From: CAYJXK01 sp964374115
GTDB taxonomy: Bacteria > Patescibacteriota > Patescibacteriia > Magasanikbacterales > UBA922
Direction: 5' to 3'
DNA length: 18,507 nt
Assembly: GCA_964374115.1 (NCBI GenBank)
Contig: CAYJXK010000015.1
Location: 1-18,507, forward strand
The notes beneath the pieces are model-generated. The model was not told the origin of the DNA and searched no databases. It saw only the letters and a program-made list of their open reading frames with translations. Made by a program: the position numbers and the translations under genes. Shown piece after piece: positions 1 through 7,344 of the stretch; position 1 is the first letter of the stretch, and each line of letters starts with the position of its first letter.

Positions 1-65
1 CACTATGATATCAAAAATTGCTATGTAGAGCGATAGAAACTCCCCGACCCCTCATCTATCTCAAA

Positions 66-491
66 ATGAGAAGAAGGCCAGTTCCTCTCTTTGTCCGGTC
101 TCCCGAACATCTCACGAAGCTCGCAGTGAAGCAAGGCTTTGATAAAGACCCGCGTAACTGTTGGTGGGTCGTACGTGTAAATCCGGTGGGGACGCTTGAA
201 CTTCGGATTCTCGATATGCAGGAAAAGCCTCGACATGCCGCAGAGATCGGAGCGCTTCTCAGGGTCATTCTTAGAGTGGCCGAAGAAAATCGGTCGAAGC
301 GCAAGACCCCTGAGGTTCCCTCGCGTGTTATCCACCAAGAGCTTCTTGCTGTGGCGCGAGGAAGACGCACTGTCTGCCACTACCGTGGTCGCATTGCCGA
401 GATCCTGGATCAGAGCAGGGCGTTCGGCGGCGTATGGTACGACTACATTTCATCGTTGTACTGTCGTTTGTACAAGGGGACAAACACGTAG
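66..491 (+). CDS. C-terminal fragment of a GCS2-like carboxylate-amine ligase (possible pseudogene)
   Basis: The frame is open from position 9 (in-frame TGA at 6-8) to the TAG at 489-491. Possible starts are TTG at 18 and ATG at 66; neither has a Shine-Dalgarno-like sequence. The translation contains an FVRSPEHL segment, then NCWWVVRVNP and GTLELRILDMQ, then an Ala/Leu-rich helix. This order resembles the C-terminal third of the glutamate-cysteine ligase 2 / YbdK family, where a WW.VR.P..GT.E.R..D strand is characteristic. Family members are about 350-400 aa and carry the nucleotide- and glutamate-binding parts upstream, so 141-157 aa is too short. The missing half may lie left of the window in another frame (frameshift) or be lost. 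I infer a remnant or N-terminally truncated gene. The family call rests on remembered motifs and is moderate at best. Confidence 0.45.
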   Translation: MRRRPVPLFVRSPEHLTKLAVKQGFDKDPRNCWWVVRVNPVGTLELRILDMQEKPRHAAEIGALLRVILRVAEENRSKRKTPEVPSRVIHQELLAVARGRRTVCHYRGRIAEILDQSRAFGGVWYDYISSLYCRLYKGTNT

Positions 492-538
492 TGGCGGCGT
501 ACATCAAAAGAGAGTTGGCTTGCAGGGAGGCAGGCCAT

Positions 539-582
539 CAACCAGTCTGTGTGAAATATTTCGTATAGACTGGTTGCTTTTT
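539..582 (+). terminator. Rho-independent terminator, convergent region
   Basis: A perfect 10-bp inverted repeat pairs 539-548 (CAACCAGTCT) with 567-576 (AGACTGGTTG). The intervening bases can extend the stem using G-U pairs. A run of five T at 578-582 follows on the + strand, so the orientation fits termination of the upstream + strand fragment. The T-tract runs into the complement of the uvrA stop codon (581-583). Read from the minus strand the hairpin has no U-tract. Confidence 0.7.
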
Positions 583-3424
583 AGGAGAAAATTTTTTTTA
601 AAAATTTTCCTGTCCAACTCGTCTTCACTTTCGCGACATCTTTTGGCGTGCCAACAGCGGTGATCTCACCGCCGCGTTTCCCGCCATCTGGCCCGAGATC
701 AATAATCCAATCCGCGCATTTGATGACATCGAGATTATGCTCGATAATGAGTACGGTGTTTCCTTTGTCAACCAGCTGATTGAGAATAGAGAGCAATTTT
801 CTGATGTCGTCGAAATGCAGTCCAGACGTGGGTTCATCGAGAATATAAAGGGTTTTGCCTGTGGCTTTTCGGGATAATTCTGTCGCCAATTTCACTCGTT
901 GCGCTTCTCCGCCCGAGAGTTTGGTCGCAGGCTGCCCTAGTTTGATATATCCGAGTCCCACATCTTTGAGAATGGTAAGTTTTTCTCCGAGAGACGAGAT
1001 ATCAGAGAAAAATTCTTGTGCCTCTTCGACCGTCATATCGAGTACATCCGCGATATTTCTGGATCGGTAATGAATTTCGAGAATTTCTTTGGTATAGCGT
1101 CTGCCATTGCATTCAGAGCATTCCACAAACACATCTGAGAGAAATTGCATGGGGATACATACATACCCCTCTCCATTGCAGGCTTCGCATCGGCCGCCGC
1201 CTTTCACATTGAAACTGAATTTTCCCGCATCGTATCCGCGTAGCTTTGCTTCGGATTGGTTGGTAAAGAGATCACGAATGGTGGTAAAAATGCCTGTGTA
1301 TGTCGCTGGATTGCTCCGAGGGGTTCTCCCAATCGGTGTTTGATCAATGACGATCACTTTATCGAGAAGATTGAGGCCTTTCATGCCTTTATGTTCGCCC
1401 GGCTCGGCTTTGGCGCGATAGAAATGACGGCTCAATGCTTTGCCGAGCACATCGTGGATGAGCGTCGTCTTTCCCGATCCGGACACGCCTGTGACACAGA
1501 GAAGCTTTCCGAGCGGGATAGATACATCAATATTTTTCAAATTGTGCGCGGTTGCCTCGAGAATATGCATAGCGCCTCCATTTCCTTTTCGATATGTTTT
1601 GGGCAACGGGATATGCTGTTTTCCCGCGAGGTATTTTCCTGTGAGTGACCGCGCGTTTTTTTTCATGGCAGCAACCGTGCCTTGGAATACAATTTCTCCG
1701 CCATAGATGCCTGCGCCCGGCCCGATATCAATCACGAGATCCGCGCTTTCCATGATTGTTTTATCATGCTCGACCACAAGCACCGTGTTTCCAAGATCGC
1801 GCAGGTGCCGGAGCGTCGCGATGAGTTTTTCCGCGTCTTTGGGGTGGAGTCCAATGGAGGGTTCATCGAGGATATAGATGACGCCGGTGAGTCCGGTTGA
1901 GAGCTGGGTCGAGAGGCGAACTCGTTGTGCTTCTCCGCCAGAGAGCGTGGTCACCGATCGGTCAAGTGAGAGATACGAGAGACCGACTTCCATCAAGTTT
2001 CCTAGACGCTTGACGACTTCCCCTGCGATCGGCACAATCACACGCTGTTGCACGAGCGTCAATTGGCTAGATGTGGTGGATTCTCTTTTTTTGATATCCT
2101 TGACTAGTTTTTGAAAAAGAAGCGTACTTTCCTCGATACTCATTTCGAGGATATCCGCGATACTCCACTCCCCAATTTTTACCGTGAGCGATTCTGTCTT
2201 CAGACGCCTTCCAGAACAAACCGGGCATATTTTTTCTCGCATATATGCCTCGATTTCTTTTCGCACATATTCTGAGGTGGTGGTGGCATGGCGTTGCGTC
2301 AAATTAGGAATAATTCCTTCAAATTGCACCTTTTTATTTTCTATCAAATATTCTCTGCCATCCGTGCCATAGAGAAGTACATCCATCACTTCTTGCGACA
2401 GATCTTTGACCGGCGTGTCTACCGAAAAACCATGCATGTTGGAAACAACAGTGAGGAGTTTTTGGTAATATTGTTGATTCCCCACAATCCGTGTCCATGG
2501 CTGAATCGCGCCTTCAGCAAGCGTGAGTCGCAGGTTTGGGATTACCAGTTCTGGATCTACTTCCAATGTTTTGCCAAGCCCAGTGCATCGCGGGCAGGCG
2601 CCATACGGGCTATTGAAGCTGAATGAGCGCGGCTCAATCGGCTCAAATGATCGCGCGCAATTGGGACATCGGGGAAACGTGGTATACGTATATTCGTCTC
2701 CTGTTTCCTCGTCGAGGATCTCTACCGTGCCATTCCCGAGATCGAGCGCCTGAGAAATCAAGAGAGCCAGATTTTGTTTTTTGATATCCGTAATGTGTCC
2801 GATCACGATATCCACATCATATTTTTTTGACGCGTGGAATGGATATTTTTTGAGTTCGACCATCGTCTGCGCCAGTCCATTGACGCGCACGGTCTCACGG
2901 CCGCTTTGCTCGAGCTGTGCAAAAAGTTCTTTTGGTTTGATTGCGCTGTGATGGAGAATCGGAGACAAGAGAAGGAGCGAATGTCCTTTGCGGCCGAGCG
3001 CGCGGATCGCTTCGGTGATATCTCCCTCTTTGTGATGCGACACCGGCACGCGACAATCCGGGCAATACTGCATGCCGATTCGAGCAAACAGGAGTCGGAG
3101 ATAGTCAAAGATTTCTGTCATGGTGCCCACTGTGGAGCGGGGATTGGTGGAATAGTTTTTTTGGTCAATCGCGATCGTTGGAGAAAGACCGGTAATTTCG
3201 TCCACGTCCGGCTTGTCTTGCATGTCCATGAATTGCCGCGCGTAGGCATTGAGCGATTCGGCATAGCGACGCTGGCCTTCGGCATAGATCGTGTCGAAAG
3301 CCAAAGAGGACTTCCCGGATCCGGAAAGTCCTGTGAGGACGATGAGTTTATTTTTTGGAATCGTGAGGGAGACGTTTTTGAGATTGTTGACGCGAGCGTT
3401 GGTGATGGTGATGAGGTCATGCAT
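581..3424 (-). CDS. uvrA: UvrABC excinuclease subunit A
   Basis: This is the damage-recognition ATPase of nucleotide excision repair; it dimerises, loads UvrB on lesions and acts in the cytoplasm. At 947 aa it has normal family length. Two ABC ATPase halves are visible: Walker A GLSGSGKS at 32-39 and GVSGSGKT at 646-653, signature LSGGEAQRV near 494 and 837, and Walker B ILDEPS/T near 518 and 865. Zinc-binding cysteine pairs are CPNC (253-256) with CPRC (277-280) and CEAC (746-749) with CSEC (769-772); the conserved CPVC at 400-403 is present too. The ATG at 3424 lies 6 nt after the stop of the pilin-like gene, with only a weak purine-rich stretch as ribosome site. It is the last gene of a three-gene minus-strand operon. 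No key residue is missing. The identification is secure. Confidence 0.99.
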   Translation of the reverse strand: MHDLITITNARVNNLKNVSLTIPKNKLIVLTGLSGSGKSSLAFDTIYAEGQRRYAESLNAYARQFMDMQDKPDVDEITGLSPTIAIDQKNYSTNPRSTVGTMTEIFDYLRLLFARIGMQYCPDCRVPVSHHKEGDITEAIRALGRKGHSLLLLSPILHHSAIKPKELFAQLEQSGRETVRVNGLAQTMVELKKYPFHASKKYDVDIVIGHITDIKKQNLALLISQALDLGNGTVEILDEETGDEYTYTTFPRCPNCARSFEPIEPRSFSFNSPYGACPRCTGLGKTLEVDPELVIPNLRLTLAEGAIQPWTRIVGNQQYYQKLLTVVSNMHGFSVDTPVKDLSQEVMDVLLYGTDGREYLIENKKVQFEGIIPNLTQRHATTTSEYVRKEIEAYMREKICPVCSGRRLKTESLTVKIGEWSIADILEMSIEESTLLFQKLVKDIKKRESTTSSQLTLVQQRVIVPIAGEVVKRLGNLMEVGLSYLSLDRSVTTLSGGEAQRVRLSTQLSTGLTGVIYILDEPSIGLHPKDAEKLIATLRHLRDLGNTVLVVEHDKTIMESADLVIDIGPGAGIYGGEIVFQGTVAAMKKNARSLTGKYLAGKQHIPLPKTYRKGNGGAMHILEATAHNLKNIDVSIPLGKLLCVTGVSGSGKTTLIHDVLGKALSRHFYRAKAEPGEHKGMKGLNLLDKVIVIDQTPIGRTPRSNPATYTGIFTTIRDLFTNQSEAKLRGYDAGKFSFNVKGGGRCEACNGEGYVCIPMQFLSDVFVECSECNGRRYTKEILEIHYRSRNIADVLDMTVEEAQEFFSDISSLGEKLTILKDVGLGYIKLGQPATKLSGGEAQRVKLATELSRKATGKTLYILDEPTSGLHFDDIRKLLSILNQLVDKGNTVLIIEHNLDVIKCADWIIDLGPDGGKRGGEITAVGTPKDVAKVKTSWTGKFLKKIFS

Positions 3425-3430
3425 AGCGGC

Positions 3431-4882
3431 TTATTCTTCAAATATCGATTCGCTGACATTGATGTCAAATGGGGTTCCAAGCAACAAATCTTCCCATTGG
3501 AAAAGAAACGATTTATCTACCTTTGAGAGAGAAGGGTATGTTTCACTGTGTTCATTATCGAACAAGACTTCGCTGAGTGGATTTACTGTGTTGAACAATG
3601 TAACATCATCATTTGGGAATTTGCTTAAGTCGAACGCTGTTCCGCCCGGTCCTCTGCCAATAAGGCGTGCGCCGTTTGCAGTGTTCACACCATCTTGTTC
3701 TAAGAGTGCGAGGAGAGCAAATCCATTGAGTTGTCCATGCTCGCTACATTCTCCAGGCGCGGAAGTTATATTGATGCCGGAAAATAACATATCTGAGAAC
3801 CAACTCGCTGTTGTGAGAGAAAGTGTATAGGAATAGTTTTCCTCTCCAATCTTTGATGTATCGAATTCGCTATTCACCTGGAACATATATCCGTCAGCGC
3901 AGATAGCGTAGATTTTCATTTCAGGTATCCATGGATCGTCCCACTCGTCATCTTCTGGACCCACAGAGACATGATAGATTTTTCCCGAGATATTTCCTTT
4001 ACCACAGACGAAATTTTCTTTGGCGAGCGTGCTCCCCGCAGGGTTTTTGTCGTTGCATACAAGCGTTGGTGTTCCATCTGCAATTGGACAATACGATCCG
4101 AAACAGGAAAGGCCATTGGTATTTTCTATCCAATATTCGCTCCCACAGACCGCGGTCTTTTCCGGGGTATATGTTGTGTAAATTTTTCCATTGATCGTGT
4201 ATTTCGCGTCAAGAAATGTGTCACTCGTTTTGAGTGATAGTTTGTTGTCTTGATAATAGCACCATTTTCCTTGCGCAAAATTTTTTTCTTTGATCATCCA
4301 GATCTGGGGGAGACGTAAATTGACGAGATATGGGTTGATCGTATTCAAAATCACGTAGGAAAGCACGGCAAGGAGAAGGCCCGCAAGCGCTCCGGCGATT
4401 TTTTTCTGCGCGTTTTTCACCATTTCACTGTTTCCCGCGGATGCTGTCCATTGAATTCCCGCGACGATAATGACAATCACTGCAAGCAGTCCCGCTATTA
4501 GGACTCCATACCGGTACATATATTGGATAAAATCACCGATATGGAGAAATGATTTTTTTCCTCCAAAAGAAAATGTTGTGTTTGCCTCAGACGCAGGAAG
4601 ACAAAACCCCAAACCGAATGTTTGAGCAATCTCTTTGCCGCCGCATGCCTCAATCGTATCTGTCCCTTGATAAAATCCTTTTGTCGCTTGCTTCTGTGCT
4701 TCGGTCTCAGAGAAGGAGTCACCGAGGATATCCTTTCTCGCCGCGGTGCATTCTGCTTGGGTAAAACAGCGGGGATCTATCTGGAGTTGCGCATGGGTGA
4801 ATTGTGGAAAGAACAGGAACACGATCGTGCCGATGATATTTCCAATAAAGAGGATTCGCGAAACAGAAGAAAAGCCTATCAT
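3431..4882 (-). CDS. VirB2/T4SS-pilin-like membrane protein with cysteine-rich C-terminal domain
   Basis: The 483-aa product begins with a hydrophobic signal-like segment (residues 8-26) ending in a plausible THA cleavage site near 31. A short Cys-containing stretch follows, then two transmembrane helices (about 122-146 and 160-186) joined by a short polar loop. The arrangement resembles the TrbC/VirB2-like 'T4SS pilin' proteins common in Patescibacteria. Residues 187-483 form an extra polar domain I do not recognise. Twelve cysteines (39, 45, 80, 94, 208, 246, 260, 265, 276, 293, 328, 379) lie outside the helices, as expected for a disulfide-bonded envelope protein. Its ATG overlaps the TGA of the DsbA-like gene by 4 nt, so the two are translationally coupled; uvrA follows after 6 nt. 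A role in envelope or conjugation-like machinery is inferred only; no VirB4 or VirD4 gene is in the window. Confidence 0.7.
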   Translation of the reverse strand: MIGFSSVSRILFIGNIIGTIVFLFFPQFTHAQLQIDPRCFTQAECTAARKDILGDSFSETEAQKQATKGFYQGTDTIEACGGKEIAQTFGLGFCLPASEANTTFSFGGKKSFLHIGDFIQYMYRYGVLIAGLLAVIVIIVAGIQWTASAGNSEMVKNAQKKIAGALAGLLLAVLSYVILNTINPYLVNLRLPQIWMIKEKNFAQGKWCYYQDNKLSLKTSDTFLDAKYTINGKIYTTYTPEKTAVCGSEYWIENTNGLSCFGSYCPIADGTPTLVCNDKNPAGSTLAKENFVCGKGNISGKIYHVSVGPEDDEWDDPWIPEMKIYAICADGYMFQVNSEFDTSKIGEENYSYTLSLTTASWFSDMLFSGINITSAPGECSEHGQLNGFALLALLEQDGVNTANGARLIGRGPGGTAFDLSKFPNDDVTLFNTVNPLSEVLFDNEHSETYPSLSKVDKSFLFQWEDLLLGTPFDINVSESIFEE

Positions 4883-5616
4883 ATCTTTTGTAATGCGTCA
4901 AGAATAATAGTCCGCCATTGTTTCTCATCAATCACTCCTTCAATTTTTTTACCATTCACGAAATAGGTCGGGGTTCCTCTAATCCCGAGCCGAACGCCGT
5001 CAGCGAGGTCTTCTTCGATGTTTTTGAGATATGTCTCAGCGTTGCGACATTGTTCAAATGAGGCAAGAGAGAGGCTGAGCTCTTGTGCGTATGAAAGAAG
5101 AGAGGCGCTGTCGAGCCGTTTCATTTGGAATAGGCGGTCATAATATGGCCAGAATTTTCCCTGTTCTTGCGCGCAGGTTGCAGCAAGTGATGCAGGCGTG
5201 GCGTTCGGGTGAATCGCATCGATCGGGAAATGTTTGAAAACGACATCAATGGCTGGCCCAAATTGAGCTATTACTTTTTGAAAAATAGAGTATGATTCTT
5301 GGGAATATGGACATTCGAAATCAATGAATGCAAGGATTTTTAGTGGGGCTTCAGGGTTGCCTTTCCGAGGATTGTGCGAGCGAATGGTGGCGAGGAAATC
5401 TTCTTCGTTTTTCGAAGGAGCTGGTATTTCTTGGGCCGATGGATTGCGAGTAAATTTGGAATTAAATGTCGCTTCAAGCGCGCTCATTTGTTTCGGTGTC
5501 GTGGTATTGAGGAGCCAAATGTAATACACAACAAGAGAAAAAAAGCCGATGCTGAGGAGAAAGAGGAATGCGAAAAGAAGGTTTCTTGATCGGTGAGAAG
5601 GAGAAGATGATGGCAT
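4879..5616 (-). CDS. Membrane-anchored DsbA-like thioredoxin-fold protein
   Basis: The chosen start (ATG at 5616) gives 245 aa: a short basic N-terminus, one transmembrane anchor (about 13-36), a linker, and a DsbA/BdbD-type thioredoxin fold from about 80. Family hallmarks are FIDFECPY before the active site, HFPID followed by HP near 129-137, AATCAQEQGKFW near 145-156, and the cis-proline motif GTPT at 214-217. The active site reads C-P-Y-S (102-105), so the second catalytic cysteine is serine; C148 and C190 are the only other cysteines. An in-frame ATG at 5673 would add 19 residues, but a strong promoter lies between the two starts, so the inner start is preferred. The gene is first in the operon with the cysteine-rich pilin-like protein, suggesting a role in thiol oxidation or isomerisation outside the membrane. 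Fold call is firm; the redox activity is uncertain. Confidence 0.88.
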   Translation of the reverse strand: MPSSSPSHRSRNLLFAFLFLLSIGFFSLVVYYIWLLNTTTPKQMSALEATFNSKFTRNPSAQEIPAPSKNEEDFLATIRSHNPRKGNPEAPLKILAFIDFECPYSQESYSIFQKVIAQFGPAIDVVFKHFPIDAIHPNATPASLAATCAQEQGKFWPYYDRLFQMKRLDSASLLSYAQELSLSLASFEQCRNAETYLKNIEEDLADGVRLGIRGTPTYFVNGKKIEGVIDEKQWRTIILDALQKI

Positions 5617-5624
5617 ATCGGGCG

Positions 5625-5651
5625 AGTATAGCATAATATCATGCGTGTCAA
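5625..5651 (-). promoter_or_regulatory. Sigma70-like promoter, DsbA-like/pilin-like/uvrA operon
   Basis: On the minus strand a perfect -35 TTGACA (5651-5646) is followed after 15 nt by -10 TATACT (5630-5625), preceded by TGC to give an extended -10. The spacer is short, but the extended -10 can compensate. The predicted start near A5618 lies 2 nt before the ATG at 5616, implying an almost leaderless mRNA. Confidence 0.65.
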
Positions 5652-5733
5652 CAGGCCCTTGACGCCACTTCATTTCTTCGATATACTCTCCCCACTTTAT
5701 TCACTCATCTCACACCCTTTGCACTTGTTTCCT

Positions 5734-5753
5734 CCCCCGGCCACGGCCGAGGG
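5734..5753. other. GC-rich hairpin in the divergent intergenic region
   Basis: CCCCCGG (5734-5740) pairs with CCGAGGG (5747-5753) with one mismatch, and C5741-G5746 can close the loop further. It sits upstream of rpsB, roughly at the position of a -35 element, in otherwise less GC-rich intergenic DNA. It could be an operator, part of an rpsB leader if transcription starts further upstream, or a stray palindrome. No function is assigned. Confidence 0.4.
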
Positions 5754-5764
5754 TCGCGAAGGGG

Positions 5765-5773
5765 TGGTATAAG
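5765..5773 (+). promoter_or_regulatory. Candidate extended -10 promoter of rpsB-tsf
   Basis: TGG followed by TATAAG (5768-5773) forms an extended -10 with no recognisable -35 at 16-18 nt. Transcription would start near 5780, giving a leader of about 8 nt. The AAGGA at 5771-5775, which could act as a ribosome site 12 nt before the ATG, would then not be transcribed. An upstream promoter is therefore also possible. Confidence 0.4.
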
Positions 5774-5787
5774 GAAATACATATATT

Positions 5788-6549
5788 ATGGCAATGAACA
5801 TCCCCACACTCGAGGAGCTTCTCGAGGCAGGTGTCCATTTTGGACATCGCACATCACGCTGGCACCCAAAGATGAAGAAATATATTTTTACAGAGCGCAA
5901 TGGCGTGCATATTATTGATCTGGAAAAAACCAGAGAAAAAATTATTGAAGTGCTCGCTCAAGTGAAGGCGATGGCATCTGAGGGCAAACACATTTTATTT
6001 ATCAGCACCAAACCACAGGCTCGCGCGTTGGTTCGCGAAAAAGCGATGGAATGCGGCATGCCATATCTCATTGATCGTTGGATTGGCGGTCTCATCACTA
6101 ATTTTGATGAAATTCACAAAATGATCCGCCATTATATTTCTCTCAAAGAGCAGCAGGCAAGTGGCGAGCTTGAAAAATATCTGAAAAAAGAACAGGTGCA
6201 GATTGGCAAAGAACTCGCAAAGAAAGATGTGTCGCTTGAAGGACTCACGACGCTGACCAAAATGCCAGATGCCATTTTTGTTCCGTCGCTTCAGCGTGAA
6301 AAGACGGCGGTGACTGAAGCGAATAGAATGGGAGTCACGGTGATCGGCATTGCTGACACCAACGCGAACCCTTTGAACGCTGAGTATGTTATTCCAGGCA
6401 ATGATGATGGCGTGAAGGCTGTCACGCTTCTGGTGTCTCTTGTGGCAGACGCGATCGAAGAGGGCAAAAAGGAACGAGAAAAGGAAAAAGAGACGAAGGA
6501 GCGGATGGTCGCCGTGGCAACAGAAGGGCGAGTCGTGAATCAGGAATAA
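5788..6549 (+). CDS. rpsB: 30S ribosomal protein S2
   Basis: A structural protein of the small ribosomal subunit, 253 aa, near the usual length. Recognisable S2 signatures are LLEAGVHFGH near 11-20, the RW.GG..TNF motif at 97-106, an REKTAVTEANRMGV helix near 170-183, and ADTNANP then IPGNDDGVKAV near 189-212. The C-terminus is a charged Lys/Glu tail (about 226-240), common in S2. The ATG at 5788 is used; a second ATG at 5794 would trim two residues. tsf starts 2 nt after its stop, giving the classic rpsB-tsf operon. S2 is known to autoregulate its operon in some bacteria, but I see no known leader motif here. Confidence 0.98.
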   Translation: MAMNIPTLEELLEAGVHFGHRTSRWHPKMKKYIFTERNGVHIIDLEKTREKIIEVLAQVKAMASEGKHILFISTKPQARALVREKAMECGMPYLIDRWIGGLITNFDEIHKMIRHYISLKEQQASGELEKYLKKEQVQIGKELAKKDVSLEGLTTLTKMPDAIFVPSLQREKTAVTEANRMGVTVIGIADTNANPLNAEYVIPGNDDGVKAVTLLVSLVADAIEEGKKEREKEKETKERMVAVATEGRVVNQE

Positions 6550-6551
6550 AT

Positions 6552-7205
6552 ATGGCATATATCATCTCTTCATCCGACATTTCCAAACTCCGCGAAGTGA
6601 CTGGCGCGGGGATTCTCGATTGTAAAAAAGCGCTCGAAGAAACAAGCGGCGATTTTCAGGCCGCGCTCGATTGGCTTCGGAAAAAAGGTGTGATCAAAGC
6701 CGCGAAACGCGCGGACAAAGTGGCGTCAGAGGGGATCGTGGCAAGTTATATTCATGGTGGCGGGAAAATTGGCGTCCTTGTCGAGGTCAATTGCGAAACA
6801 GATTTTGTCGCAAAGACCGATTTATTTTGCGCGCTTGTGAATGATATTGCCATGCATATCGCTGCCGCCGCGCCACAGTGTGTGTCTCGGACAGAAATTG
6901 CATCCCACATGCTTGAGCGCGAGCGATCGGTGTATCGGGAGCAGATGCAGTCAGAAAATAAACCGTCTGAGATTGTTGAAAAAATTATTGAGGGAAAAAT
7001 TGGAAAATTTTACAGCGAGATGTGTCTTCTCGAACAGCCGTTTATCAAAGATGAAGATAAAACAATCGAACAGTTGCTTATAGAAAAAACATCTGAGATA
7101 GGAGAAAAAATTTCTATCCGCCGATTTGCCCGCTTTGTGTTGGGAGAAGGCATTGAGCGATCCACGGCTGATTTTGTGAAAGACGTGCAAGAACAACTTG
7201 GATAA
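6552..7205 (+). CDS. tsf: Translation elongation factor Ts (short form)
   Basis: EF-Ts is the nucleotide exchange factor that releases GDP from EF-Tu. The N-terminal UBA-like domain (about 8-45) has the LREVTGAGILDCKKAL pattern, and the conserved TDFV motif that contacts EF-Tu is at 83-86, preceded by VEVNCE. At 217 aa it is well below the roughly 280-300 aa of the E. coli type and resembles the short EF-Ts with a single core subdomain known from Thermus. The ATG has an AGGA ribosome site (6542-6545) 6 nt upstream, inside the 3' end of rpsB. The gene ends just before two terminator-like hairpins, so it closes the rpsB-tsf operon. Confidence 0.97.
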   Translation: MAYIISSSDISKLREVTGAGILDCKKALEETSGDFQAALDWLRKKGVIKAAKRADKVASEGIVASYIHGGGKIGVLVEVNCETDFVAKTDLFCALVNDIAMHIAAAAPQCVSRTEIASHMLERERSVYREQMQSENKPSEIVEKIIEGKIGKFYSEMCLLEQPFIKDEDKTIEQLLIEKTSEIGEKISIRRFARFVLGEGIERSTADFVKDVQEQLG

Positions 7206-7225
7206 TTTTTGTACGATACATGGAT

Positions 7226-7250
7226 AAAACCACGAGAGATTCGTGGTGTT
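7226..7250 (+). terminator. First terminator-like hairpin after tsf
   Basis: CCACGA (7230-7235) and TCGTGG (7241-7246) form a 6-bp stem, extended by A7229-T7247, around a 5-nt loop. A-rich sequence precedes it and a T-rich stretch (TGTTTGTATT) follows. It starts 25 nt after the last tsf codon. The interrupted T-tract makes it a moderate terminator. Confidence 0.6.
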
Positions 7251-7254
7251 TGTA

Positions 7255-7294
7255 TTCATCCACATGAGCGACACGCATGTGAATAGTTTTTTTT
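7255..7294 (+). terminator. Second, stronger terminator after tsf
   Basis: CACATG (7261-7266) pairs with CATGTG (7276-7281), with flanking ATT/AAT able to add pairs. A run of eight T occurs at 7287-7294. The T-tract directly precedes the promoter of the next gene. Confidence 0.65.
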
Positions 7295-7303
7295 GTCTCT
7301 TTT

Positions 7304-7312
7304 TGGTATACT
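7304..7312 (+). promoter_or_regulatory. Extended -10 promoter of the 1134-aa surface protein gene
   Basis: TGG followed by TATACT (7307-7312) is a strong extended -10; upstream there is only a T-rich stretch and no clear -35. Transcription would start near 7319. The resulting 26-nt leader carries AAAGGCGAG (7331-7339), a plausible ribosome site 5 nt before the ATG at 7345. Confidence 0.55.
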
Positions 7313-7344
7313 AATTTATATCTCTATAACAAAGGCGAGAACAC

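Noticed and set aside
2834..3526. 230-aa + strand open frame opposite uvrA
   Set aside because: It is fully antisense to strongly conserved uvrA coding sequence, has no recognisable domain or ribosome site, and crosses the uvrA-pilin gene junction.
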